Assembly: GCF_902167145.1 (NCBI RefSeq)
Contig: NC_050097.1
Span: 112,625,982-112,689,981 of the forward strand
Length of the DNA stretch: 64,000 nucleotides
Origin: Zea mays
Taxonomy: Eukaryota; Streptophyta; Magnoliopsida; Poales; Poaceae
Direction: 5' to 3'
Shown: in pieces, positions 46,300-56,719 of the stretch
How positions within the stretch are numbered: the stretch's first letter is position 1
Layout: every line of letters starts with the position of its first letter
Notes under the pieces: model-generated
The model's database searches: none
Seen by the model: only the letters and a program-made list of their open reading frames with translations
What the model was told of the DNA's origin: nothing
Translations under genes and position numbers: made by a program

Positions 46300-46734
46300 G
46301 GGCAAGTAATTGTGGTTTAGTATACAAAAAGTTACTATTTACTGGAATATGAACTTTATTTTGGGTCTATTTGGCTTACTCGAAATGAGGTGGCATTTAA
46401 TCAAAAACCAATACCATCAATTGTGCAGGTCATCTTCAGAGGTACACAGTGGTTCAGGTTCTGGAGACTCCTACAAAAGGAGGATGTACATCAACAAATT
46501 CTCGATGTGTGTCAAGCTCTAGAAATGGTGGCGATGGAAATATTTGGGTTTCATGGATGGCGATCAAATGCAAGACTTGAGTGTGCCTAGTGTTTTCCAT
46601 AGCCATGTTATTTGGTTTCGTCGAGTTAGTTTTATTTTTCAAAGAACTGTTCATTAAGTCAATATTTGACATATAATGATTGTACGCATCTGATGCGAAA
46701 AGCCGGAACTCTTGTTTCCATTATCAAAAAAAAA
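46300..46734 (+). mobile_element. 5'-truncated LINE (3' end with poly-A tail)
   Basis: The 3' coding end is recognisable: WLTRNEVAFNQKPIPSIVQ-like, then FRGTQWFRFWRLLQKEDVH and MVAMEIFGFHGWR, the typical C-terminal tail of plant L1-type LINE proteins, ending at a TAG near 46588. A short 3' untranslated region ends in a run of nine A. The flanks attaagttttt (46289-46299 and 46735-46745) form an 11-bp target duplication. The first readable codons contain stops or frame changes, so it is dead on arrival, as most LINE insertions are. Confidence 0.88.
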
Positions 46735-46745
46735 ATTAAGTTTTT

Positions 46746-48266
46746 ATACATAAAAAGAAGAAGTTGAAACCTACATTCATTTTAAGTAGAAAGTTAATTG
46801 CATAGACATTAACCAAATTAATATTGAGCCTTCAAAAAAATCAGAGGTAGATGACATGTTAAACATCATTGCTAACACGTAGCTTTGGTTGGCACCATCA
46901 CAATATCACAAGAAATACTGAAACAGAGGTACCGTTGAACAGGAAACATCTATCGAGCATTTCATATTGTAAAAAGAAAGAAAAGCCTACGTTCTTGATT
47001 TATTTTGACTAAACAAAACTATGGAAAGTCATTAACTCGAATTATATGAAATCACATTTATTTTGAAAAACGATTTAAGCTAATTATATTTTATTTGTAA
47101 ATAATATTCTATAATTTAAACAAGTTAAACATTAGAAAAATGCATGTGAAAAGCACATATACGAGTTTGTCACATGTGGCACGCGTTTAAACTATACAAC
47201 TTTTACTTTTAAAAAATTGTAATGTTAAAACTTAGGCATATTGATATATTTCGTATAAAACATAAAGCTATAAACATATATAACTTTTAATTATAAACTC
47301 GTTACGTGTATAATTCAATATTTAACAATATATAGGAAAATATATGAATTACGTACATAAAAACAGTACTCATATAACACACAGAGTGCATCGAGTTGAA
47401 TCTAATGTAACTTGAACGGAGCGAAACAAGATTAAAACAGAGAAATGGTGACTAAAATCATAAGTGGCTAAACCTTAAATAAGCCATCATCTTCATTCCA
47501 TCCATCTAACCATCTTATTTCCTTCCCTTGTTTCCCTGTGGCCGTGTCTACACAAGAGCTTGCGCTAGAAACAGGGGTACGGTGGCGGTCAAGGGACTTT
47601 GGGTGGTGGCGGCTGCACTAGAGCTTGTGTACCTTTGTTGTCGTGTGCTAAAGACATCAATTAGCGCCATGTAACCTCCTTTAATTAGTACCAGTTGGTA
47701 CCACTATTCTATACTAAAAATATCAATTAACATGGTTTCGCCAGCTCTCATTATTCAGTTATAATTTATTTTTTTTAGATTCGATGATGTGGTTAGAGGT
47801 GGTAATGGATCGCGATCCAAATGATTCTTTCTAAAATGATAAAGCCCTACATAAATATTAGTTAAAAATGAATAGAAATAGAGTCTAATTATAATTCGAT
47901 TCGATCCTTAAATTCTATAGTGTAAAATTTAGATCTCATTGTAACCCATACTTGTGGTAGCTGCTCCATATGTATGTGCCAATATATATTCTAGCAGCTG
48001 TATCAGACTGTCAATTTTATTTTTTTACTTATAGTGTCTAATTATTTTTCTTACCATTGATATATGAATATCAGTCCAGCCCCCCGCCATGATGACACGC
48101 TCTCACGTGTATATATCTACCTATTATTGGATGAAAATATGTGAATATATGAAATTTCTGGCATGGGCGCATGCATACCGGCCCCACACGTTTTTTCAAC
48201 TCATCAAAAAGAAAAAAATGTGCCAAGAAAACCACAAAACAATATCAAACTCAGCAAAAGATCTCC
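46746..48266. other. Upstream region of the DUF1635 gene
   Basis: AT-rich sequence with no coding signal. A modestly GC-richer stretch at 47520-47660 (gtacggtggcggtcaaggg, ggtggtggcggctgc) has no open frame of note. It probably holds the distal promoter of the downstream gene, but I see no specific element I can defend. Confidence 0.4.
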
Positions 48267-48274
48267 TATATATA
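48267..48274 (+). promoter_or_regulatory. TATA box of the DUF1635 gene
   Basis: The sequence ctcctatatatacccc lies about 220 bp upstream of the ATG at 48492, placing transcription start near 48300 and giving a leader of roughly 190 nt rich in C, A and CTC words. Confidence 0.6.
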
Positions 48275-48385
48275 CCCCTATACCACGCCATCGCCACACC
48301 AAGATCGCAGCACAACACCACCAGACCAGCAGCACCTTCTAGATCTAGTAGTCGTCTACCTCACATTAATTGTCGTCACCCCACA

Positions 48386-48430
48386 ATGCAATTTGCCACA
48401 GCATACATGCCGTCCTCCTCCTCTCTCTAG
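48386..48430 (+). promoter_or_regulatory. Upstream ORF in the DUF1635 leader
   Basis: A 14-codon ORF (MQFATAYMPSSSSL) lies in the probable leader, ending 61 bp before the main ATG. It contains a second ATG in frame. If transcription starts near 48300, scanning ribosomes meet it first, so it may dampen translation of the main frame. Whether the peptide is conserved is unknown. Confidence 0.45.
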
Positions 48431-48491
48431 AGTCTAAACCCAAGCAAGAAACACAAACACCGCCACCAAACGCGTCTCTGGAAGTTAGGAT

Positions 48492-49331
48492 ATGGAAGAC
48501 CATGGCAGCCACCCTTTGCTGCAGTCGTCCCCAGCAGCAGCAGGTGGCGCCACGCTCGCCTACGCGTGGGGCTACTACCAGCAGCAGCAGCCCAGCGCTC
48601 CGTTCGGCGAGCATCAGGCCGACAGCGGCGAGCAGCAGCTGGACCTGACGACGGCGCCGGAGCTGAGGCGGGCGCTGGTCCGCGCGCTGGCCGAGCTGCA
48701 CGCGTCGCGCGCCGCGCACCAGGCCGAGCTCCGGCGCGTGGAGTCCGAGGCCGCGCGGCTCGCGGCGCTCGTGTCGTCCGCCGCCGCCGAGCGGGACGAG
48801 CTCCGGCGCCAGTGCCACTCGCTCCTGCTCCTCCTCCACCACCAGGCCCAGGCGGCGGCGGCGGCGGCGGCGGTGGCGCCTGCTCCGAGCCTCCACGCTG
48901 CAGCAAGCGTCCTGTCGGCAGGAGGGGGAGGATGCTCTGCCTCTGCCTCTGCTACTGCGGCTGCGGTCGTCACGAACGAGAACGCGCCGGACGCCGACGA
49001 CGCGGAGCTGGAAATGGCGCTCGCGCGGCGGCTGCCGGAGAAGGGCCGGCTGGTGGAGGCCGTGGTGTCGGCCGGGCCGCTCCTCCAGACGCTCCTCCTC
49101 GCCGGCCCGCTCCCGCGGTGGCGGCACCCGCCGCCGCCCGCGCCGGCCGACATCCCGCCGTTCCACCCCGGCGGCCGCCACAGCCCCCTCGCGGCCGGCG
49201 ACGCGTCCAACTCCTTCTCGTCGGCCTCGGCGGGGTCGTCGTCTCCCGAGAGCAACTGCAGCGGTGGGCCTCCGCCGCCGGTGGCGCCGCATGCGCTTCC
49301 TTCTTTTCACATGAGCCCCTTCTGCATGTAG
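48492..49331 (+). CDS. DUF1635-family protein
   Basis: Single-exon frame of 279 codons. I recognise the DUF1635 family (PF07795) from two blocks. A predicted coiled-coil at about residues 52-118 reads ELRRALVRALAELHASRAAH, then RRVESEAARLAALVSSAAAE and RDELRRQC. A C-terminal block at about residues 183-213 has LPEKGRLVEAVVSAGPLLQT then LLAGPLPRWRHPPP. Between them lie an Ala run from a (GCG)n tract (48850-48876) and low-complexity Ser/Ala/Gly sequence; a short Gln run lies near residues 30-33. The biochemical role of the family is not established. No signal peptide or membrane segment is visible. Codon third positions are overwhelmingly G or C, giving GC near 75 percent against an AT-rich background, as in many grass genes. 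Start chosen because it follows the leader and opens the conserved region. Unlike the other long frames here it has no mobile-element context. The antisense frame across it (379 codons) is a GC artefact. Confidence 0.88.
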   Translation: MEDHGSHPLLQSSPAAAGGATLAYAWGYYQQQQPSAPFGEHQADSGEQQLDLTTAPELRRALVRALAELHASRAAHQAELRRVESEAARLAALVSSAAAERDELRRQCHSLLLLLHHQAQAAAAAAAVAPAPSLHAAASVLSAGGGGCSASASATAAAVVTNENAPDADDAELEMALARRLPEKGRLVEAVVSAGPLLQTLLLAGPLPRWRHPPPPAPADIPPFHPGGRHSPLAAGDASNSFSSASAGSSSPESNCSGGPPPPVAPHALPSFHMSPFCM

Positions 49332-49980
49332 GCAGCTAGCTGCACGGCTGCACCACTGATCGACAGGAGCAAGGGGCATAGTTGTCATTAGTGCTAGCTT
49401 AAGTACCCAATAATTTCTGCGGCGATGTCTTGTAAAGACTTTGCACCCTTGCTTGGAGCCTTTGGACGCTTGGGGGCCCGTATGTAAATTGTTTTGGTAC
49501 GCCATGCAGCATGCTGATCGATGCGGCCCAGCAAGTCGAGAGTGCGTCGGTGATTAGTACTACGTCATCAGTGCTGCGCTGGCTTTATTTGTCTGACTAA
49601 AATAAGTGGGCAAATAAAGACTATTGGGGGCATGCATGCATATATGCGTACTACACTGGAGTCTGGACAGGCACATGCATGCATGCCACTGATCAGAACT
49701 TAGTAGTATATCGTCATCGGTGCAGCAGCTAGCTAACTTGTGGTCAGATCTTTGTTTCATGTACTATAATTTAAGAACATTTTCGTCCTGATTAATTAGT
49801 TCCATCGTGTGCAAATAGCCGTATTGGATTTTCTCTCCGTTCAACCCTCCGCCGTCGTATCTGCGGCCCACCAACCTCCATCGTCGTGCTAGGCTAGGCT
49901 AATAATGGTCTCAGTAGTTGGCCGCGTCACTATTGCCGTCTCTCGTTGGGCTGTCATTCCATAACCCATGTAGACTCAAA
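49332..49980 (+). other. 3' flank of the DUF1635 gene
   Basis: Probable 3' untranslated region followed by intergenic DNA. AATAAA at 49614-49619 is a candidate polyadenylation signal, about 280 bp after the stop. The sequence gcatgcatgcatatatgcg (around 49630-49648) is a short purine-pyrimidine alternating run. No other gene is seen. Confidence 0.5.
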
Positions 49981-50178
49981 GGGTGTTAGAAGGCACTAAA
50001 TCTAATAGTTACCGGCTAAAATTAGTCGAGATATCCAAACACTCTAGCTAGCTAATAGTTCAGCTATTAGCTATTTTCGGTAAATTAGTTAATTGTTAGG
50101 TAGTTATTTGTTAGCTAACTAATTCCACTAAAATTTTTTAGCCAACTAACTACTAGTTCTAGTGCATTCAAACACACC
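49981..50178. mobile_element. MITE (about 198 bp) with imperfect inverted repeats
   Basis: The left end gggtgttagaaggcacta and the reverse complement of the right end, ggtgtgtttgaatgcacta, are imperfectly matched. Both are followed inward by ctaatagtta or ctagtagtta and ggctaaaa. The interior is rich in agctaatag words. No clear target duplication is visible, so the superfamily is left open. Confidence 0.6.
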
Positions 50179-50187
50179 TCTCGACCA

Positions 50188-51212
50188 TGTTATATTTAAT
50201 ATAAAAATAACTCATACTTTACTTAACTAAATTAAACTAATTCTATAATTTATATTAAAACGTGTTCAGGCCACACTCTCTGGATGTCTCGAGAATGAGC
50301 CTACTTTAATTCTCGAGACATCCGGAGGTCTCCATACCCTTCGAGGCGTCTGTAGCCCTTGTGCTCCTCAGAAAGTCCATGGCCCCTATGTAGAAGTCGT
50401 GGGCTCTTTGAGACCCTTGAGATGTTCAGGGACCCTTTGGTCAAGGCCCCTTACCTATTGGGTGGCAAGAGGTCCTTCAAAGCTTTTGGGGTGTCAAGGG
50501 GTCTTCTGACCTTTAGAGCGTCAAGGCACCCTTGTGGTTCTTGAGGCATCTAGGGACAAGGTTTTTCGAATGTGGAGGCCACCTAGGCCCTTGAGACACC
50601 TGCCCCCATGGCCGTTGGGACACCAGGAGATGTTAGGGGCTCTAAGGAGCCATCTAGAATTATCAGGATCATCGGGACATTAGGGGGCTAATTTGGCGTA
50701 CTGTGTCATTGTCCTTGATCGTGCCCTCTACGTGGGCTGTTTTGTTACTTCGGCAGGTTAATGTAGGAATTAATGGTTGGGTTGACAGAGGTGTATGGAC
50801 TTGTAATATATGAGGTAATGGGTGCATGTTACAGTGACTACTCCATCTTTTAATCTTTTTACATCTTATGATATAATATCTAGCTCTCATACCATAAGCA
50901 AGATGGAACACAATAGCAAAAGGCTATCTCTCACCTCTCGACTAAGTTGCGACTCAATCTCTCCATCTCATTCCTCTACATGCACGAAGTATTACGAGAG
51001 CAGACCTCCGGAACCACGGTCTGCATTTGTGACACCTTCTTGGTTGTGCTAGCGATCAGGTTTTTGGCAGTATCTCCATGATTTCTCGCTCATCGTCATG
51101 TTCCTAGTTCTACCTTGGATAGTCTACTTCATATTCATCTTGGTGGACGCTCAAGGGTCGATACTATGAACATCTATCTACATTAACTGTCATCCACTAC
51201 TTCAATCAATAC
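50188..51212 (+). repeat. 5' LTR of copia element E
   Basis: It begins tgttatatttaatat, aligned with tgttagatttaatat at 62805. Between 50270 and 50690 it carries degenerate repeats of roughly 40 bp built on cttgagacatctaggg and ccatggcccttg words. The shared tail includes gtgactactccatctttta. It ends near acaatc-like sequence just before the primer site. Confidence 0.7.
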
Positions 51213-51559
51213 ATGATATCAACTTGTGTGAATGGAGCAACCATTGCCTTAACCATGGGTCTTTCCACTAGGTACACTCTCATTACTGAATTTGTGAAAT
51301 TTATTTATTTATTTGCTATGATCAGCATGGCATTATTATATATATCTGCTACTATTGAGAATAATAATATTACATACAAACACATATATGTCATCATAAT
51401 TTTGCCATAATATTTCTAGATTAAATTAAACATGAAATTGTTTAAATTCCTAAAATTCCAAAAATTGATACTAGACATTTTTTGTTAGTAGTTTTTTCGG
51501 CTACGTTAAAGCCAAGTGATTTTTTTGAAACATTTTACAAATGATTCCTATGGTTGACA

Positions 51560-52208
51560 ACAAGAAATTGCTATCATGTTGCAGAGAAGAAACCCAAGCA
51601 ATTTACTCCCAATGAGGAGAAATCATTTGAGGTTGTTAATAACTTATTCTGAGGCATTGTGATTAGTGCTCTTGCTAATAAATTCATGGACTCTTTTAGA
51701 ACATGCACAACTAGCAAAAAATGGTCTAATGCACTTGATGAAAAAGTCCAGTGTTCCTAATAATGTTGGTAGTGAGTTGTACATTATATAGAAGTTGCAT
51801 TACTATAAATGGTTGATAATCATTCAATAGTGGAATAGACTCATAAGATACAAGCACTAGCCAAGGAAATCGAACAATTTTCATGTATGTTTCCCAACAA
51901 GTTTGTGGTCGATGATATAAGTAGCAATCTTCTTAGAGAGATGTTGTTACCTATCACAAGAGACAAGAGTTTAATGTGGCCTAGCTTATTGGATCTCTTG
52001 ACATTGTAGAAAGGGCAAGAGCAAAAGACACTCATGGGAAATAAACTGAATCTTGTACTGCATATATGGTGCAAAAAACTCTAATTCAACTAATAATAAT
52101 AATAATAATAATAATAATAAGCAAGAGAATAACTCAAAGCCTAATAAATCAACCATGTTTAAGAAAAAAACAAAGAAGGTTGTTGCTTCGTTTGCGAGAG
52201 CGATGAGT
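51560..52208 (+). pseudogene. gag: Gag of copia element E, first part
   Basis: Despite stops and frame changes the copia Gag signature is readable: SFEVVNNLF, ALANKFMDSFRTCTTSKKW, then YKWLIIIQ or, in the neighbouring frame, HSIVEXTHKIQALAKEIEQF (X marking a stop). FPNKFVVDDISSNLL and ERARAKDTH follow. An Asn-rich stretch encoded by an (AAT)n run precedes the remains of a zinc knuckle (CFVCESDEL). The frame is cut at 52208 by the solo LTR and resumes at 55278. Confidence 0.75.
52091..52120. repeat. (TAA)n microsatellite
   Basis: Ten units of a trinucleotide repeat lie in the former Asn-rich hinge of copia Gag, which probably seeded the expansion. Confidence 0.9.
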
Positions 52209-55200
52209 TGTCACACCCGAATTTAAAGGATAAAGTCGGGTGCGTCTCATATATGTGCCAAAGAAGAACATCACATATAATGACAAAGAGTATAGAGATA
52301 AATGTCACAAATAACATAAATGTCATTATTACATAGCAGAAGTCTTACAAAAATAAATGATAATAATAATACAAACTAAATAGTTATTCCTTGGTGCCAT
52401 CAAGTTGACTGGGAGACGCCACCTAGATCAACCCATATTCCTCATTATAGGGCTCCTCCTGAACCACCTGCTCTTCACCTGTGGGGGGTTTATATATCGC
52501 AAGAGTGAGCTCACAAAAGATCATAGCTCAACAAGTTGTGGGGAATAATGTGCATGAACTCACGAAAGCTGGGAGCTCATGTGAAGTGTAAGGCTGATAA
52601 TAGATAATGGTTAAAGCTGAGCATTGCTTTTAATAAGTTGGTTAAATTTTATTAGCAGTTACTAAATGTAAGTAAATACCAAACCAGAGTAATAATAGAT
52701 CAAAATAGTAATAAATCCCAATGCGATGCAAATGACAAATTGAATTTAATTCCATAAATTAATCATGTGAGTGTCTGAGCCGCTCATGACCGTGAGCATG
52801 GCTGATATACCAGTTTTGCACTCTGCAGAGGTTGCACATCTTTTACCCACAAGTCATGCTAACCATTTGCCAAGGGATCACGACTCCCATACACCTCTAC
52901 CAAGGAAGTGAGGCAGGGTAACACTACGAGGGGTCTACAAAGTTCCACTAGCTTCAGAAAACCCGCTATAGTTTCTAGGAAGCTCTAATGCAGGGATCCC
53001 TTGCCTGACCGTCATTGCAGCAAAATCAACCCAAGGACCTCCCTACACTGACCACTCCCCTATTGCCTTTGCCCCTATCGGGTAAGGTAGTCCTCCACTA
53101 GCTTTCCTAGTTAGTCAGCCAAGGGCGTCCCATACCACCCTTGTGGTAGCACGTTTTCCCGGGTGGTTCTCCATGTTTCAATTGACATAATGATCTTATC
53201 ATGAACAGTAAATAACAAACTGATAATAAAAGTATGATCATGAATAATGTGTATCTCCATATCCAAAACCACATATAGCAATAGCAGGTACTATCCAAAA
53301 ATTCAGTGGTAAACAAGGTATAAAGATAGCCAAACTAGGGTAACCTATTGGGTCCCATCAAAATTAACCTATGCAGATCATTATGATTAATAAGAACATG
53401 ATTGGGTAAAAATAAGTGATCAAGGGCACAACTTGCCTTCAACGAGCTCCTGCTCAACAGTCTCCACCTGCTGAACACCCGGATCCTCTATAGTTGGCTC
53501 GTCTACTCGCAACAATACAAACAAACATGATATAGCAGAAATTAACATCACACCAAGCAGCAAAACAGAATGCATGATAATATTCTACGTGTTGTAACTA
53601 GATTGTAGGAACAAGAATCACTAAATTCGGGATTACGGTTATCGATTTATGAATTTCTGAAGTTACTTAATGCCTATTATAGAATAATTCAAGTGAAATA
53701 TTTTAATTCAAGTTTCATGGCTAAACAGAGGCACTAGGTGATGAACTATAGTAAAACAAAATTATTGCAACTGGAATGAAGTGAAAAGGTTTTAAAATGA
53801 ATTTTCTATGAATTATATAAGTTCTGGAATTATTTTTGGCACTAGAAATTCATTTCCTAAAACCTTATCCTACTTTCTCATATTTTCTTGGACTGCGCGC
53901 ACAATACGCGAAAGACAAGGGGCTACCTCAAAAGATTCCCTAGACTCATGCTACACCCGGGGAAGGGCGGTGGGTTCTATTTTTGTGAAATCAGGGGACT
54001 CATAGCAAAGTTGTCTCTACGAAGGGGTATCGAGGATATCTGACCGTCCGATCGGCAATAGAGCGCCCTGATTAGATCGGCCCTAGCCAAGTCTCCCGCT
54101 TCCCCCTACTACTGTTGGATCCAGGATCCATGTCCGGGATCTGACCATGCTAGAGCTCGATCACAGCCGTCGGATGAGTAACACACGGTACAAATTTACC
54201 ATGCAAATGAGATGTTTCCCACTCCATCATAGTCGCAATCACCGAATCCTACGGTCACCAGTCATCTTCTTCACCGTGTGCATGCTCATGGCGCGCCCCG
54301 ACACTCCAACGCACCCAACAGCGACGAGGAGCGCCCCCAGTCGATGTCCCCACCACAGTTCGCCCACCTCCCGTGCACCCCAGATATAATCGCTATAAAT
54401 CCGACACCGCCCATTGTTTGCCCGACCACGCATCCGCTGCACGCTTGCACACCGCCAGTGGTTCCGCCCAACAGCCGAGGGTAGGCGTGACAAAGTCCGA
54501 ACGGTGGTGGTCGACCCGGTCTCGGTTCACGCTGGTTAGGCTTTTGCTTAAACACTCGGGTTGCCGGTGTCGTGAGGGTTGGGTGAGTCTGGTGAGAGGG
54601 GCGCGAGCGAGGCCTTTCTTCCCCCCATATATCCAGGGTCTCCAGAGTGGGTCGTCGCGCAGGTCCAACAAATCCGGCCAGTGGGTGCAGAGATGGTTAG
54701 GCGGACGCGGAGATCTCGGGGAAGAAGATCAACAGTGCCGTGATTTTCTGTGTTCAGCGCCAATCCGCGAATGGGCCAGGGGTTAGGTTGGGTGGGGAGC
54801 TGGCTAGGCCGAATTTGGCACCCAAGCCCGCATTTGCATTTCTTTCTCTTTTTTTATCCTGCTTGAATTTTCCTTCCAAATTTTAAATTGTGATTTTTGA
54901 GTCCAATTTAGATCTGTGGGTTTCACATAAATTTTATGCACAACTAAAAAAATACCAGTTTTAAAGAGATAGATTTATATGTATTTTCCATTATATTCTA
55001 TATTCGTCTCCTTTTCTTTATTTTCCATTTTTAAATCCTAAAATTCAATTTAGGGTCCAATTCAAATCTCAAGTAATTATCTTATTTTTATTAGTACTAT
55101 TGTTATTATTATCAAATGCACACACAAACAAAACTTCAATGTGATGCATAGAGTATTTATTTTTTTATTTAATGATTTGTTTACTTAAATAGGATGTGTC

Positions 55201-55277
55201 CATTTTGTAATGAGTGGATGGCAAAACAATCAAGGAGATCAACTCTTTTCTTATGTCTTACAATTTTGGGTATTACA
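52209..55277 (-). mobile_element. Solo LTR (about 3.1 kb), probably Tekay/Del-like gypsy
   Basis: It begins tgtcacacccgaattt and ends tttgggtattaca, so on the minus strand it runs TGTAATACCC to GTGTGACA. The flanks tgagt (52204-52208) and tgagc (55278-55282) match at 4 of 5. Removing it rejoins the copia Gag-protease sequence. The interior is non-coding with a GC-rich block at 54040-54790 that gives spurious open frames. 53105 onward is similar to 59765 onward in the truncated LTR, so the two belong to one family. Confidence 0.72.
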
Positions 55278-55585
55278 TGAGCACTACGAAAGAGCATGCC
55301 TAGAATACACATTTAAGCAAGACAAAAATTTTGTAAACATAGTTATTAGCGAGTTTGAAGGATGAACATTTATTGTGGTACATTCTTACCTTCTGTCAGT
55401 GAGTCATTCACTAGAGTGGTGGATTACATACTAGGGCTAATATTCATATGTGTGTGGATGCTTCTTTATTTTCTTATTACAAGATTGGTAGATTGGAACT
55501 TTGTTGATGGGAATGGACCTCATGAGCAAGTCCTTGAGACTAGTACAATTATTCTAAAGTACATTTCAGAAAAGACAGTACTATA
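55278..55585 (+). pseudogene. End of Gag and protease start of copia element E
   Basis: This continues the knuckle and linker of Gag, then the aspartic protease region, readable as THSPEWWIDTGANIH-like sequence. In the actual frames the words are FTRVVDYILGLIF, then ANIHMCVDASLFSYYKIGRL and LMGNGPHEQVLETS. Its relation to typical copia protease (DTGA-NIHVC) is clear despite substitutions and frame changes. It ends near KYISEKTVL at 55585. Confidence 0.65.
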
Positions 55586-55984
55586 AAGAACGTGTAGTAT
55601 GTTGTGTCCAATAAAAAGAATCTACATAGCACCTCTCTATTATGCAGATATTATTATAAAATAGTTTCAGTCCAATAAATATGTACTAACAAAGTAGTAC
55701 ACTGAGCTAACTCATGTACAATATTATTACATTGATAATAGTTGAAACAACAAAGTGATCTGTTAAATAGAAGGTATATGTTAAATATAGAAGGTACATA
55801 TAGTAGGAAGGGACCCTTAGCCCCAAATCTTGGCAATGTTGTTACCTAAATTATAAAGGCTTGGCACTGCATCCCTTAATCTAGATAGTGTTGTTACCTG
55901 TCATATACATATATTATCTTGTAAATATATATATGAGTGTTTGTGTAGCCACAAGAGAGTCTTTCCTTGTGCCAATTTAATATG
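55586..55984. other. Unassigned, LTR-like sequence
   Basis: AT-rich, with paired words cttggcaatgttgttacct and agatagtgttgttacct, a run of ta-rich sequence and cacaagagagtctttcc before the start of element D. It may be part of another decayed LTR but no boundaries are found. Confidence 0.35.
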
Positions 55985-56674
55985 TGTTGGGGGCCTACCA
56001 TTGTTGAAGGTCCTCAAATTGCCCTTGTTTCATAATAAACAAATGTGTTTCAGGCATACAAAGAAGGACGGATGAAGCTGACCTTCGAATATAAAAGCTT
56101 CATCTATAAAAATGCGCAGCAAAGGTGCAAGCAGAAGATCACAGATCTCGGCACGAGTCACACTTCGGATATGAAGCGGCAAAGGGAAGAAGATGAAGTC
56201 TTGAGCGACAAGAAAGAAAGAGAAAAGATAGTCTTGACCTTATGTCCTTTATAAATCATGTATGTAAAATCTTGAGGGCATGGATGTAATTTCGTACGAG
56301 ACTGTTAGCCTTTCCTATAAACAGGTGAACAATACCATGTATAATTTCACGTTTTGAAAGGCCATAACTTCATATTGCTTAGCCTTTGAAGTATCTTCGA
56401 GCTATCTTGTGCAAAGAAGCTGAAGGTATGTTTGTGAACTTGTTTAATATGAAGGGAAATGGAATAAAAATGCTAAGGCATCAGAGATGAGTCTTGTACT
56501 TTTTTGCTTTTCACACTGTCATTTGATATTCTTTCATCCACATTCCCTCTCGGGAACCTTCATCTTTAGGTTGTTGCTTCGAACAAGTAACACCATGTAG
56601 ATGATGGTTCATATTCTTAACTTGTGTTGCCTTGTTTTTGATACCACGTAGCAATCGATGACAAGTGACCAACA
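55985..56674 (+). repeat. 5' LTR of element D
   Basis: It starts tgttgggggcctaccattg and ends gtgaccaaca, directly followed by t and the primer site TGGTGCCCACC. It holds cctataaacaggtgaac, the TATA region (around 56318). It is related to the LTR of element C in its last 150 bp (gttgccttgtttttg, then acaagtgacc). Confidence 0.8.
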
Positions 56675-56719
56675 TTGGTGCCCACCTTTGGTGATTCCAC
56701 GACCAAAAAAACCGACATC

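Noticed and set aside
48366..49505. A 379-codon open frame on the minus strand across the DUF1635 gene, and a 257-codon overlapping plus-strand frame
   Set aside because: Both are by-products of extreme GC content (few stop codons). They are Arg/Gly/Pro-rich low complexity, and the DUF1635 motifs are only in the 48492 frame.
54147..54786. Overlapping open frames of 68-137 codons
   Set aside because: Same explanation: a GC-rich block inside a solo LTR, with no homology or codon pattern.
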